Shown here: in pieces, positions 30,771 through 42,825 of the stretch
How positions within the stretch are numbered: position 1 is the first letter of the stretch
Layout of the letters: each line of letters opens with the position of its first letter
Origin: Eremomyces bilateralis CBS 781.70
Lineage: Eukaryota > Ascomycota > Dothideomycetes > Eremomycetales > Eremomycetaceae
Assembly: GCF_010015585.1 (NCBI RefSeq)
Contig: NW_022985068.1
Span: forward strand, 1,877,911 to 1,941,910
Reading direction: 5' to 3'
Length of the DNA stretch: 64,000 bases
Position numbers and translations under genes: made by a program
Notes under the pieces: model-generated
The model's database searches: none
What the model was told of the DNA's origin: nothing
What the model saw: the letters and a program-made list of their open reading frames with translations, nothing else

Positions 30771-33399
30771 GATGGCAGACTCGCGCCAGTGACAGAAACA
30801 GAAGTAAAGAATGAAAGGTATGCAGAATGAAAGACAACCGGTGACTGAGGAGTGACCGGGGTGGAAGGAAGGGGATGTTGTCGTTGTAGAACCGGTTTTG
30901 GGGCGTCTGGTGCGGCCGTACTTATAGAAGCAAGAGGAGGTATCTCATGGGTGTCTCCATTCTACATCATCATCGGGAATTAATTGATCAAGCGGGGAAG
31001 TGATGGTGATGCGCGAACGAAGCAATCTTTCTCTCACTGGACACCATGGTTAGAACCTTGAGGGTGGCTACCTTGCGCTTCGCGTGTAAACAACCAGCGG
31101 TCCAACCATCGCAAGGACCATAGAACGATACACATTCTCAATGGGAAACATAGGGGTCTCCTAGTCAGTCAGCTGGATGTCCTAGGATTCAAAGGGGCAC
31201 GGCAGGTATGCGCCGAAAGTTAAGCCTTGTATCATGCCTTGTCAAATCGAGGCGACTTCATTTGACTCTTGCATCAGCCGGGAAACGCCCAGACCAGATT
31301 CTCCTGGGCGGGAAGTCCAAATGATGTGCTTGCTCATGTTGATGTTGTGTCCATCGAACGTCCAGTTCTTCGCTGAGTGATTTTGTCGTCAATAATCCAG
31401 GCAGGGGTCCTGTGAAACCGACGATCCCCCAGATATATAGGCAGACCCCACAATTATTCCACTTGCAGTCGCCATACTCGACAAACAGCAGAAGCAATGC
31501 AAGAAATAGATGACTTGGACAATGGGTACCTAGAAGAATAGATCATAAGCTATATGCTAGTTGATCGAATTCCTGGTTGGGCGTCCGAGGCGCTTACAAG
31601 CTTCGGAAAAATTGAGTGACCTCCCCAGAGATATGAATAGTGATGCAAGTTGTCATTACGTCTTCCACATTTCCAAGAGATAGTTGATTCATGGCGTTTC
31701 ATGTACACATCGGCCTGTGGACATTATATTTTCCGTGGTTGGACATCTTTCCAGAATTGAGACGATCTACATAATACAATATCGTTCGTAAACTTCCTCG
31801 TCGTTATTCGGATGCTCCGTCGCCTTTTGGGTTGCGAGTTGCGAGTTGGAAGCCGCTAGCCCGCACATATCGGAGGGAGTGTTCGAGGAAGTATTCTGTA
31901 GTGCAGTAATGCAAAGTCAAGTGCAAGAGTGAGGGTTGAAAGTTTGAAATACAAATGAATTTGAAACGTCATGCTGCTGTTTAACTCCTGAACGTGGGAT
32001 ACAGAGACACTAAACCCGTTTGGCTATGAACTAAGCCAGCTCAGGTTAGACCCATGGCCATCCAACATCCTCTCGGTCTCACCACAAAATAGACTCTCCA
32101 GCCTTGACCTTTAACTTCCTTAATTCCTATGCATTACTACGCCATCTCGCAAATGCATAACCAAAGTGCTAAGGAGGTATCTTTAGGAACCTCATGCACG
32201 GAGAGAGGTATCCTCGATGATCAGGAGAAACCCATGGTCCCGAACACGAACAGTTTCTTTCGTTCCCGTTTCATCCTTCGCAGAACTACGTATCGAAGTA
32301 CACAGGGCATCAGCGAATATGATTTTGAGGTCGGCATGGTATCACGGCAATTCGATGCTGTCCGTGTCGTGCGATGGCCCATTGTGCAATCAAGAAAATA
32401 CGGTCTACACACGGGTATAGGATTGACGCAATATTATGCCTACTCCCGCGCAACCTAGACGTGCACGCTTTACAGAGATTCAGACAACTCGGTCTAGTCG
32501 TGAATCTATTAGGGCTCTGCGTCGTTCTTATTGGCGAAAGGCGAACATGTCGTGATCCCCACCACTAGGGTCGAACATCAACCCTCTAGCTGACGCAATG
32601 CACTATAACATCGCCACCAAGAGTTCGCTGTTTACAGCTCTAGTCGGCTAGGTCTTCGCCTCATCGGATACTCCGGGCCTCTCGGTCTGGTAGGACCGGT
32701 TTGAAAGGACCGGTTTGAAAGGGGGTTGAGATGCATCCCGATGGCACCATTTTCATATGCAAATCCCGATGTCATACTTGTCTTTGAGGTAGATACGAAT
32801 TTGCCAGCCATCGATCGATGAGGGCTATTTTACCCCGCCTTGGCTGTTGGAGAATTGAGGCATTGGGTTATCCAGTGATCCTGAATGGTTCCAACGGAGT
32901 AGTGAGTGAACTGACACACAGTTTGTCGATAAACAGACATCTTCTACTGCTGGATGCCCCAGAGCACTGCCGTTTGGGTACATCTACTCCTCTCCAAGTT
33001 GATCTAGCGTTCTCTTGCTATTCGGATCAGATGCGGCATTCGAGGTGGGGAAGTCAGGCACAATGGTGATTTGTTCTGCTCTATAGAATCAGGAGAACTG
33101 ATTCCGGACTTCTCCCATCAATGCAGATATAGATCCCGTTGCAAATGTGTCGGTAGCATATGTGACTGAAAGCAGTGAAGGATCCACTGCTCTCTTCTTC
33201 ATATTGACCATGATGCTGGATCCGAGCGGAGCCAATAACATCTCCACCAACGTGGGGAATCCATAAACCCGAAATTGTGCAAGCCCTACGGCTCAAAACC
33301 GAGGCAGCATCCCTAGACTCCAACGCTATGCATGATACTGAACCGCATTCAAGATTTCGTCGTAGCATCATGGGACAACCTCTGGGGAAATCAAGGCCA
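30771..33399. other. Long intergenic region: promoter side of the glycine-rich gene
   Basis: This 2.6 kb region lies between the glycine-rich gene start and the 3' end of the RPC34 gene, both on the minus strand. It has a tandem pair of a 14-bp gaccggtttgaaag unit near 32693-32720 and a 109-codon plus-strand frame at 32129-32458 without a recognisable product. No RNA gene was found. Confidence 0.5.
30921..30927 (-). promoter_or_regulatory. Possible TATA box of the glycine-rich gene
   Basis: The minus strand reads CTATAAG about 150 bp upstream of the glycine-rich protein start codon. Position and sequence fit a core promoter element; nothing else proves it. Confidence 0.4.
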
Positions 33400-34842
33400 T
33401 CAATCGTAGCCTATCGCGATCTTCGCCCTCTTGTTCCCCTCCTTCCCCTTCTTTCTCGGAGGGACCCACTCTTCCCCTCCAAGACCATCCGCTACACGTT
33501 GTTCGTCCTCATTATCCTCATCCTTCAGGCCCAGCCACTTCTCGAAGTACACACACGTCTCCGGGCTGACCAAACCGCCGCTGACGCACATTTCGAAAAC
33601 GGGACACCGACCGCATGGAGCTTCCGTGTACCCACTGCCGAGTGCATCAACTCGATAAGCCGAGCCATGTGGTCCCGGGCGCAATAACGGACGGGTGGTT
33701 CGGTAGCCGATTGTCGGACGGCTTCTGCGAACCGATTTGACGGCCATCTCCTCGAGGTCTTCATCGGGATCGGCTTGACGGCGACGTTTTGATATTCCTG
33801 GATTGGATAAGCCGGCGGTATCAGCGCTAATCGAGGAGCCTGCCCGGCTGGTATTCATGGAGCCAGCCGCAAATGTTCGGGCAGGAATTTTCATGATCTC
33901 AAGTTGCCCATCGTAGACCAGCGCATCGAGCAGTTGTTGGATACCCTCTTCGGACAAGACAAGGTCCGCAGTGAAGACCCCTGATTCCCTGACTGCCTTG
34001 AGGATCTCCGGAATCGTAGGATACCCCGCGTAGCCATGCGGATGGGGGACGCAGAAGCCGGTAGGCCTCGAATTGCCTTTGCGGAAAGGAACGGGGACGT
34101 AATGCCCAGTATCTTCCATTTCAAAATCTGCCGAGTTGCTGTCCGCCTCTACATCGTTGCGTGTACGCTTGCCCGGTGGCTTCTTGACCGCGGGAGCCGC
34201 TTTTTCGGCCGGTGATGGCACTTTCTCTGCCCAACTCTTCGCGCTCACGAAGTACAGGAGGATTTGGCTCATGGTGTCGATGAGGGACACGTCCATTTCG
34301 CCATCCGTGTAAAACCTACCACCAGTATTCTCTTCCGAAGGCTCAAGATCGAAGAGGATGTAGTTTTTCCGCATAGGAGTCTTTGCGGACTTCATTTCTT
34401 TGATGAGCGAGCCATTTTCGAGGGCCTTCAATGCCTTGTTCATGGCCATTTGGTGTAGGTTCGTCTTGGACTTGATCGTTTTGGCCCAGATCCCATTCCT
34501 CCCCGCTGCTTCAATGCACTCGTAGACCATGCGGTCGCTGTCGGCGAGAAGGACAAGCCTAATGAAAGGGGTGGTCAGCATAGGCTACATGAGGCGTGAA
34601 TCTTGGAAGACCGACTTGCGTGCCTCCCTCTCTCCTCTCGATCTCCAGCATGGTCGGCCTTCGGATGTATATATTCGAAATCGTTGGGTTCTCGTAAGCT
34701 CCGAGCAAAGCTTCTGAAGGGCTTCGACATTGGTGGTGAGGCCAAGGCCCAAAAGATCATCCTGATAAAAGTAATGGCCTGGTTCTTCGGCTTCCATACA
34801 GGCATCGTAAAGCGCGCCCGCCGCTGCGGATGGTTCTCCCAT
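33400..34842 (-). CDS. RPC34: RNA polymerase III subunit Rpc34 (Rpc6)
   Basis: Two exons (34842-34616, 34558-33400; 57-bp intron with GTCGGT donor, TGCTGAC branch and TTAG acceptor) give 461 residues. The N-terminus is the first winged helix. The junction gives EARKLVLLADSDRMVYECIEAAGRNGIWAKTIK, followed by the second winged helix (NKALKALENGSLIKEMKSAK, RKNYILFDLEPSEE). The C-terminus has four cysteines, CGRCPVFEMC with a later C in SPETCVYFEKWL, the iron-sulfur cluster ligands known in human RPC39. The subunit acts in the nucleus in Pol III initiation at tRNA and 5S genes. A disordered insert (AEKAAPAVKKPPGKRTRND and the MNTSRAGSS region) makes it longer than yeast Rpc34. It is divergent from the PheRS alpha gene. 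Confidence 0.93.
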
Positions 34843-35243
34843 GGCGATCGATGGTGGGGTGGAAGTGTTTGCTACCTGTCGATCATTTGGATGGGAATGG
34901 GACGTCTAGAAAAGCGATTAATAGCGAGGCAGTCCTGGAATAGTGGCGAATCGGCCGAAGAAATAGGAACAGTCTCATAAGTGATCGGTGGTTGCGCGAA
35001 AAGGAATTTTGCGTGGGAGGAAATGCGTGAAAGGGTTGCGGAGGTGGTGGAAGTGAAAGTCGGAGCTTAAACCGCCGAATTTTTAGATTGACGATGTGAC
35101 TGATATTATTATGATCACTCTCTTTCGACTCATCGCTTCTCGCAGGATTCTTGCACACCACGGCACATCCACCACAATTCTCTTCTACTCCTTCAATCAC
35201 CTTTTAATTCGGCTTCATTGGAAGATAGAGAGATTTTCCAACC
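34843..35243. promoter_or_regulatory. Bidirectional promoter region, RPC34 / FRS2
   Basis: A 401 bp spacer lies between the two start codons. The FRS2 side has a pyrimidine-rich leader (ctcttctactccttc). A cgactcat word near 35126 is one base from the TGACTCA site of Gcn4/CpcA-type activators. Shared control is inference from layout. Confidence 0.45.
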
Positions 35244-36993
35244 ATGCCAGGCACTCGAGGCCCGGTAGCGCTACCATTGCGAGATGGACCGCGCAATATA
35301 ACGCAAGAAGTCCTAGACGTCCTCGACAAGAAATCGTCCTTCGAAACAGGCGCCGAGTTCCCGGATGTTCCACAAGTCGAGATCAAGGCCGCTCTAGACA
35401 GGCTAGGGTCAAGAGACATGGTCCAGTATGATACCAATGATACGGAGCTTGTCTTTCTCACCGATGAGGCCAGAACCATTTGCGCCGAAGGCAGCCCTGA
35501 GTTCAAAGTGTGGGAGGCGGTGCGAAGAAAGGGCAAAATCACAATCAAAGACCTCCCCGTAAGTCGAATTGGATGACATGGAACTGGAGATCTCGCTCTA
35601 TTGAGGTGTCTGCTAACGATTGTCTAGAGCGAAGTGGGAGCCGAATCCGCCAAAGTAGGCCAGGGGAACGCCTTCAGGAATAAATGGATCAAGAAGGATG
35701 GCGAGTACCTGGTCTTGGTCGCTCAGGAGGTGGAAGATAAGGCTCGAGGGGTCCTACAACAAATCCAAGCGACGAAAGCCTTGCACGATGCCAAAACGCT
35801 GGCCGATCTCAAGAAGAGAAAGCTGGTGACGGTCGGCAAATCGATAACATATACGGTTCGGAAAGGGCCGAAGTTTGCGACAGAGGTACCTGTGGAAGTC
35901 ACCGACCTCACGGCAGAGATGATTGCAGATGGCTCATGGCAGTCTGCCAACTTCAAACCGTACAACTTCAAGGCGTTGGGCGCTGCACAAAACGCCGGAG
36001 CTCTACACCCCTTGAACAAAGTGAGGGCGGAATTCCGAAACATCTTCTTCAATCAGGGTTTCGTAGAGATGCCAACAAGCTGGTATGGTTGACTCTCTCC
36101 ATTTGTCGGAGCGGCAAGCCGTCACTGGCCAAAGCTAACTTTGATATTTCAGTTATGTTGACACCGGGTTCTGGAACTTCGACGCTCTATATGTCCCTCA
36201 GCAGCACCCCGCCCGTGACGTCCAAGACACTTTCTTCATCTCGGATCCACCGACCGCTGATCGACCGCGAGATAACCCTGCGGCCGAAGAAGCCATGATT
36301 GCTATGGAGGCGAGTGCCCGGAAGCTCTATGAGACTCCGGAGAAACCGAAACCCAAACCCCGCGACTATCAACAATATTGGGATGACGTGCGCGCGGTCC
36401 ATGAGGACGGGAAATTCGGCTCCATTGGCTATCGATACAAGTGGTCAGAGGACGAATGTCTACGGCTTGTGTTGCGCACCCATACCACCGCGGTCTCCGC
36501 CTGGTGTTTGCATCGGCTAGCTGAGGACCCTCGTCCAGCTCGTTACTTCAGTATCGACCGAGTGTTCCGAAACGAGACGGTCGATGCAACCCATCTGGCA
36601 GAATTTCACCAAGTGGAGGGTGTCATTGCCGACTTTGGCTTGACCCTAGGTGGATTAATGCGCTTCCTGGAAGATTTCTTCGGCAAATTGGGCCTCAAGG
36701 ATCTACGATTCAAGCCCGCCTATAACCCCTACACCGAGCCGAGCATGGAAATATTCGGATATCATTTGGGTTTGAAGAAGTGGGTAGAGATTGGCAACTC
36801 GGGCATGTTCCGCCCGGAGATGCTGGAGCCCATGGGGTTGCCGAAAGATTTGCGCGTATACGGCTTTGGGCTGAGTTTGGAGAGGCCGACCATGATCCGA
36901 TATGGCGTGTCCAACATCAGAGACTTGCTAGGACACAAAGTCGACCTGGGCTTTGTTGAGAATAACGCTGCCGTCCGCCTCGACAAGGTGTAA
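35244..36993 (+). CDS. FRS2: Cytosolic phenylalanyl-tRNA synthetase, alpha subunit
   Basis: Three exons (35244-35558, 35628-36082, 36153-36993; introns of 69 and 70 bp) give 536 residues, close to yeast Frs2 (503). The N-terminal winged-helix DNA/tRNA-binding part includes [15 protein letters not shown] and [17 protein letters not shown]. The class II catalytic core includes [25 protein letters not shown], the spliced [22 protein letters not shown] (motif 1 area), [27 protein letters not shown] (motif 2) and [15 protein letters not shown] (motif 3). It pairs with a beta chain to charge tRNA-Phe in the cytosol. The stop codon TAA lies within a gtgtaagtac sequence that also looks like a splice donor, so a short extra C-terminal exon or a 3'-UTR intron cannot be excluded. 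Confidence 0.95.
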
Positions 36994-37917
36994 GTACTTG
37001 TGCATGGGCTGCTCTCGGGGTCACGAATTTCATCCAGCGTTACATTGTCTATACGCGGGGATGTTTTACCAAAATACGATGAGATGAATACAAAACTCCT
37101 GTTGATGGATAGTCTCACAGCTACCGGGCACAGTTCACTATGGACGCATTCGCTGCAGTGATCCTTTCTGCCATCGCTCACATGGTTTCAATAAGTTAAT
37201 ATTCAGATAATGATCGACATAGGGATAGTATGGTACGTGTCTCGCATTATGAATGATCATCTAAACGCACCGCTATCACTAGCAAGTCGAATATCTGTAG
37301 GATGAGATGCGAATCCTGATTACCAGTATTGAGGGATAAGCATGGCATGAGCCTTGGGTCGAAGGAATGCTGGATAAGGTGGATTAAGGAACCATGGTAC
37401 TAACCCGGATACAGTGGCAACTAGACGACAACGCAGACTGCTTAAAACGAAAGCGAGCGAATCCTGAAGATATTTTAATCATACCAGTAGTTGGTCAAAG
37501 TACAGTTGAAGCATCAAAAATGCGAGGACAGAGCAGTATGTTCTGGGAGTCGAGTTCTCAATCAAGCTCGGGTCTCGAGCAGAAGCAGAGGTCCTTCGTA
37601 TTTCTACCGCTCTTGGCCCTGGGAGTCAAGCCGTCAACAGAAATCTCTCCTCTCGAACATGATTTGGAGACCTTCCCTAACAGCTCAGGGCTTCATACGG
37701 TATTTAGCGAGTTAACCATGTTCGGCCTCGAATGACTCATTTTACCCCATATTCCAGATTGACAGCCGAATGCTCCCCTCGCAATACCGATATCGAGAAT
37801 CGTGACTGCACCTTTCGCTGGTTGGGGCGTCTTCGTTTCCCCTCTTAACGAATGCAACCCCTTGAGGTTCTTTGAAATACATCGCTGTATACTCGTTGCT
37901 CGAGGAGCGAGAACGGT
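36994..37917. other. Intergenic upstream of the zinc-finger regulator
   Basis: This holds the 3' flank of FRS2 and the promoter of the transcription-factor gene. Frames here (for example 37394-37735) have no recognisable product. Confidence 0.5.
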
Positions 37918-40900
37918 ATGCAAAGTTTCCCTTGCCCTCACAGTGATTGCGACCGCTCCTACCCGACGAAGAACTCCCTGGCACGACATGTCCACAATCA
38001 TCGCGAAGCGGATCATGAATGTGACCTTTGCGGGGTCAAGTTCCGGCGACGGGACATTCTCCTTCGTCACCGGAAGATCCATACGGGTTCGAAGACTCTA
38101 GGGGAGCCTGCGAACCCGGACGCGAACCTCAGAAAGAGACGGAGATGTCATACCGCTTGTCAATTGTGTCGAAAAGCGCGGTCAAAGTGTGACGGCGAGC
38201 AGCCGTGCTCGACATGCAGAGCGGCCGAAAAGGAATGCGAATACGATCACAATACCCTTCGATTAAGCCATAAGCCACTTCTAAGTGCTGACGCCGAGTC
38301 ATCACCGAATTATAGAGGAATTCCAGGCGATGATACCGTACCCGTCCCGTCAGGTGCAGACCCACGGATCCTGCCGCAGCTAGAGCCTCACGGAGTGTCT
38401 TCCTCAACTTGGCAGCAAATTCCTATCCAAGAGCAAAGTTACGTCCCGGATGTGGAAGCGCCTATGAAAACTGTGGATCGTCGAGTCGATACCCACGCGA
38501 TCGCATCAGAGCAGCTGGTGAACTCATCAGCGTTGAACGGTCAGCAGACTGTGGGCGGCTACAACGGTGGTTTCGACGAAGCCACACTGATTGAATCGTC
38601 CCTTGAAACCCCACACTGGCAATGGATGCATGAAGACATGTTTCTCCAGACAAACCCCTCTTCGGTATGGTTGACCGAATACTCCCAGCAACGTTTCCCT
38701 CCCAACGCACTACCGCAACCGGGTTCAATGAGTATGGATCACGCAGCAGCGCCGGTCATGCAGTTACCATCCCCTCCGACCACAATCGGGTGGTCCAATA
38801 CCGCCCAAGCTGTTCAGAATCAGTCAAACTTTCCCGATGTCCCAGGACCGGCACATCCCAACCAAGCCCGAGGCTGTAAGTTGAATTCTGTGGAAATACT
38901 TGCTTAGGCTGATCGACGAATAGCACCGTTTACTCATGGACCTCGCGACAAGCTCGATCATCACGGAGTCGATGCGATCCTGAAGGTTGCCCAGGCATCT
39001 AGTTCCCAAAGTGATGTTGTCAGGGACATGGTCGATTACGCGAAGAAAGTTGGTATCAATTCTGCTGTGCATGACGCCAATCATGGCGAGTTCTGGCGTA
39101 TGATTTCCGCCCGCGTCGATGAAGCCTTCTTCCCTGGTGTAACGTCCAGAGAAGGACCGTTCACATTGCATCGGTTTATCGACCTTTACTTCGCGCACTT
39201 TCATCTACTCTGGGTTTTGATTGTCAATCCCCATAAGATTGATTTCAATACGCTACACCCGATCATCTACCTCACTCTGGCCTCCATTGGAGGCATGTAT
39301 GATGGCAATCAAGGAGCTACATGCGGTGCTCTCTTACACGAAGCCCTCCGTGGAGTGCTTACTGCTAATCCAGCCCAGTTTGCGGAAAGCGAACCAGAGC
39401 CTCTTTGGCTAGTGCAGGCTCTTGTTCTCACGCAGCTGGCCGCAGTGTACTTCGGACACCGACGTGCATTTTCGGCTGCACAACATATTGGGTGTATTCT
39501 GTTCACGCAATCGCGACGAATGAATCTATTTTCCGCCCGCCGCTATCGACGGAAACACATTGAAGCCATGCGCAGGGCTCAAAGTATTGAACAGCGGCGC
39601 AAGATATGGATCACATTAGAATCCAAAGTCCGACTTGCTTACGGCATCTATCGGGCGGATATCTATCTGAGCGTACTGCTCAATACTCGGCCTTTTATGT
39701 CGCATTCAGAGATGGAAGTCGAGGTTGACGAATATGTCTTCAATCCGGACATTATCAATCGAATGGATGAACACATCAATAGCACCATCCATGATCCGAA
39801 CGCACTCAGACATAAGCTATTGTTCTCCGACCTTCTGCGGATTGCCTTGGACCGAGAAGAACCCCTTCCTGCTCTTTCGCTACCGCAACATGAAATTCTC
39901 ATCTGGTCTCTGAATGAGGACATATGGGAGTACTGCCATGATCCATCGGCGGTCTCTAGGCTCACGGGTGTGCCTGCTGTCATACCAGGCGGTCTCAGGC
40001 CACAGTTGAGCGCTCCTACTCGGCAACTCGATTCCTCCATTCCATACAGCAGCGACGCACATTCATTCCAGCGGAGCGAACGCCCCCCGAACACTCCATA
40101 CATCCATGATGAGCCGATAGGTTACTCGAGGCGTACAATGGGTGATCTTCGATCTTCATCTGATCGATTATTTGCTGCTCTAACCAAATGGGAGCGATCT
40201 TTTGTTGTTGTATCACAGGACCCTGTGCAACAGGAGCGGTTCCGAGACAAAGTTGTTGTTAGTCTCCTCTTGTACCACCTCACATACATCCGCTTAAATG
40301 CGCCAATTGAGAGCCTTCATCAGATCTGCTACAGCCTCGAGGATCGCGAGGGTGGTGGCAGGATGCCCGATGGCTCCGCTCCACGCAGCCGTCAACCGTC
40401 AGGGGCAGGACTATCGTCAACCGGGCATGGACACCCGGCCCGCTCCCCTGACGGCGAGCTCCTTGCAGCGCTATCTATGTGGTTGGCGTCAGGCCAGGCA
40501 GAGATCGCTGTCGAGCATGCCTGTCAGATTTGGGCTATTATCGCTAAAGAACTGACTCGACCCACCCACCAGCGTGCCAAACTGAACCTCATGGCGTTCA
40601 TAGGACTCCATCATTCCGGGGCAGTCGTATGGTCGTGGTCACTCGGAAAGAAACGAGAGAATACCTCAGGCCCGCCGGACCACTTGACATCTCCGAGCCT
40701 GGATCAAGGACAAGTCCTGGGCAGGCACTGGCAGTTCACCAGTGATGCAAAGGCATCTCAATGGCCCTTGTCCGCACCGACCCGAAATCTTGTGCTTCCC
40801 GTCGGTAAGATAGCCGCTGAGGTTTCCGAAGGGAAAGACGGGGCGGCGGCAGTGAGGGTCATCGCCGCCCTTGCTGAATCCCCAAATAGCACAGCAGAAT

Positions 40901-41154
40901 CTTCTGCCAGCCGGAGTACCATGGACGGCCCTTCGTCGGCAAGATATCCGAACGCTGTTGGGCCACCAGGCACGGTGATCAAATCACATGCTATGCCAGC
41001 TGATGTACAGATGTGTCGAGAGGAGATTCCAAGATTGCTCGCGAGTTTCGCACGGCTTTACGAACAAGTAAACCCTGCATGGGGTGTGCGAAGCTCTTTC
41101 GCGCAAGCCGCGTGGAGGTTGGCGAGAACAGAAGCGCCTAGCTGGTTTGGTTGA
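37918..41154 (+). CDS. Transcription factor with two C2H2 fingers, a Zn2Cys6 cluster and a fungal-TF domain
   Basis: Two exons (37918-38875, 38924-41154; 48-bp intron, donor GTAAGT) give 1,062 residues. Finger 1 is CPHSDC...HVHNH, finger 2 is CDLCGVKFRRRDILLRHRKIH, and the Zn2Cys6 cluster is CQLCRKARSKC..CSTC..C at about residues 78-110. A basic KTLGEPANPD...RKRRR linker sits between. After a Ser/Pro/Gln-rich stretch the C-terminal half carries the fungal-specific transcription factor domain (HRFIDLYFAHFHLLWVLI, PIIYLTLASIGGMY, WITLESKVRLAYGIYRADIYLS). This architecture is typical of filamentous ascomycete pathway or stress regulators. It acts in the nucleus; target genes are unknown. The neighbouring acyltransferase gene is a candidate but there is no sequence proof. 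Confidence 0.92.
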
Positions 41155-42825
41155 TACGATACACGAACATCAACGACTCTGGAGCAAATGTTTACTTTCG
41201 GTTTTATTCCCTGGGAGATGGACGGAAAGGCGCAATTTTGTTGTAACGACGAGTTCAGGCAAGATACCCTTACGTTTAGAGGCTTGTATTTGTCCAAACC
41301 CAACCACGATTGCCATTTATACTCCTATCGAGGCACCGATCTTTCCCATGCTCTCCACTCGAGTCTGTCTCTGGCCATGGTATACAAGTTCCGAGGCACC
41401 ACGGCACCCTTCATGTCGAGGTATCGGCGTCTGAAGGATGGGTCGATCGTGTGAGGTATGGATGTGGCATTGATGGATCCTCCCAAATAAACGCACAGTG
41501 TGTTGTACTTGAGTAGAGGATACTTTATCCGTTAATTCCTGACCTGCAAAGTGAAGTGTATACATTCCTAGTACTATCTATTAGTAGTTACCACTTCAGG
41601 TAAGTTAAGTTAATTAACTAACTAAGTACTCCTAAGTACTAATATTTGTACTCTACTCCAACCATGATCTCCCTGCCAAATGACATCTCCCCGAACTTAT
41701 GGCCCCGGCAACCCGCCCTCAAGCCGAAAAATAAATTATTGCCGCACCATATTGACAGCAAGGGGGTTCCGATTGATTGCTGCAAGCAACCGAAGAGTCA
41801 ACCACGGAGACCTCTCACGCTCTTCGCTCTCTCGCAGCAAAACCTGCTATTAATAATTCTCGAGATTCATATCGAAAAGTTCCAAAGTTCTACAATGTAT
41901 TCCGTACGGTTCGGTCAACGCGATGTCGCTATCTAACATCTTCTCTGCTATCTTAGTGGCGTCTGGGGTTGGCCCAATTGATTGGAGGCAGCCGAATAGC
42001 AAGTCATTGTGCTCCAATTAGGGCCGGCTCAATTCTCAACCCCTTAAAATCGGCTGACCTCCTCCCCACATTATTTTGTATTGCTGACTTCGGTTACAGT
42101 AGTTATTCTGTATTATTGAATTCCTCTACGAAATACTGTGTAATTACAGCCTCATAGCCCACAGGTTACTCCATACAGGTTAACGGAATACAGCCTTGCT
42201 ATTAGTTGCTACTGGTTCCCCATAAAATGCCCCACTACGTCTTTTCCCGCTCTGGGTCTAACTCGTCCCGTGTAATAATACACCAAGATATGCCACTGAT
42301 CATCGCAGTGTTAGTCCGTCTTTACTCTTTAGTCAGTCGCTAGTATTCATGTCTCACGAGGACGGAAAAAGGACCAAGGGACTGTCCCTGAGAACCAGAG
42401 CCGCTCCACACTCCGACGTCGAAGCTTGGAGTCCCATCAGACCCTTGAATCCAACGCGCTTCGGTTACATTTCCGATGCATTTCATTTTCAAGTCTCAAC
42501 GATTCCACTGTTCGGAATCAACTCTCGTTTGAACAGCGAAGTGCTGCGAGTTGACGTTTCTCCGCTCTGTTTCTTGTGTTTATATTCAGGCTGGCCTTTT
42601 TTGTATTAATCTCTCGCTCCTCGTGATACCCACTACGATTCCCGTCCGACGTGTCTTGATTGACCCGTCAGCGGACGAACTGCCGTATTGTCGTTGAATC
42701 AACCAACGAGAAGACATCTCAACTGACAATGAGCTGATATCCTCATTCTTTAACTTGGCCTTGTCCATCGTTAACCTATCCTTCGGCCTGGTTAGGCCCA
42801 TTCGCTCTGCGCCATCTTCGCAAAG
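41155..42825. other. AT-rich intergenic region
   Basis: This 1.7 kb region runs from the zinc-finger gene to the acyltransferase gene. It includes an AT-rich ttaagttaattaactaactaa tract and a stretch rich in TA steps around 41940-42320. Frames found here are short and unsupported. The last few hundred bases are probably the acyltransferase promoter and leader. Confidence 0.5.
41601..41647. repeat. TTAA/AACTAAG-rich tract (copy 1)
   Basis: Low-complexity tract of TTAAGTTAATTAACTAACTAAG type ending in AATATTT. A related tract at 47361-47425 matches best in inverted orientation (shared TTAGTTAGTTAA and AACTTAACTTA words). Confidence 0.7.
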
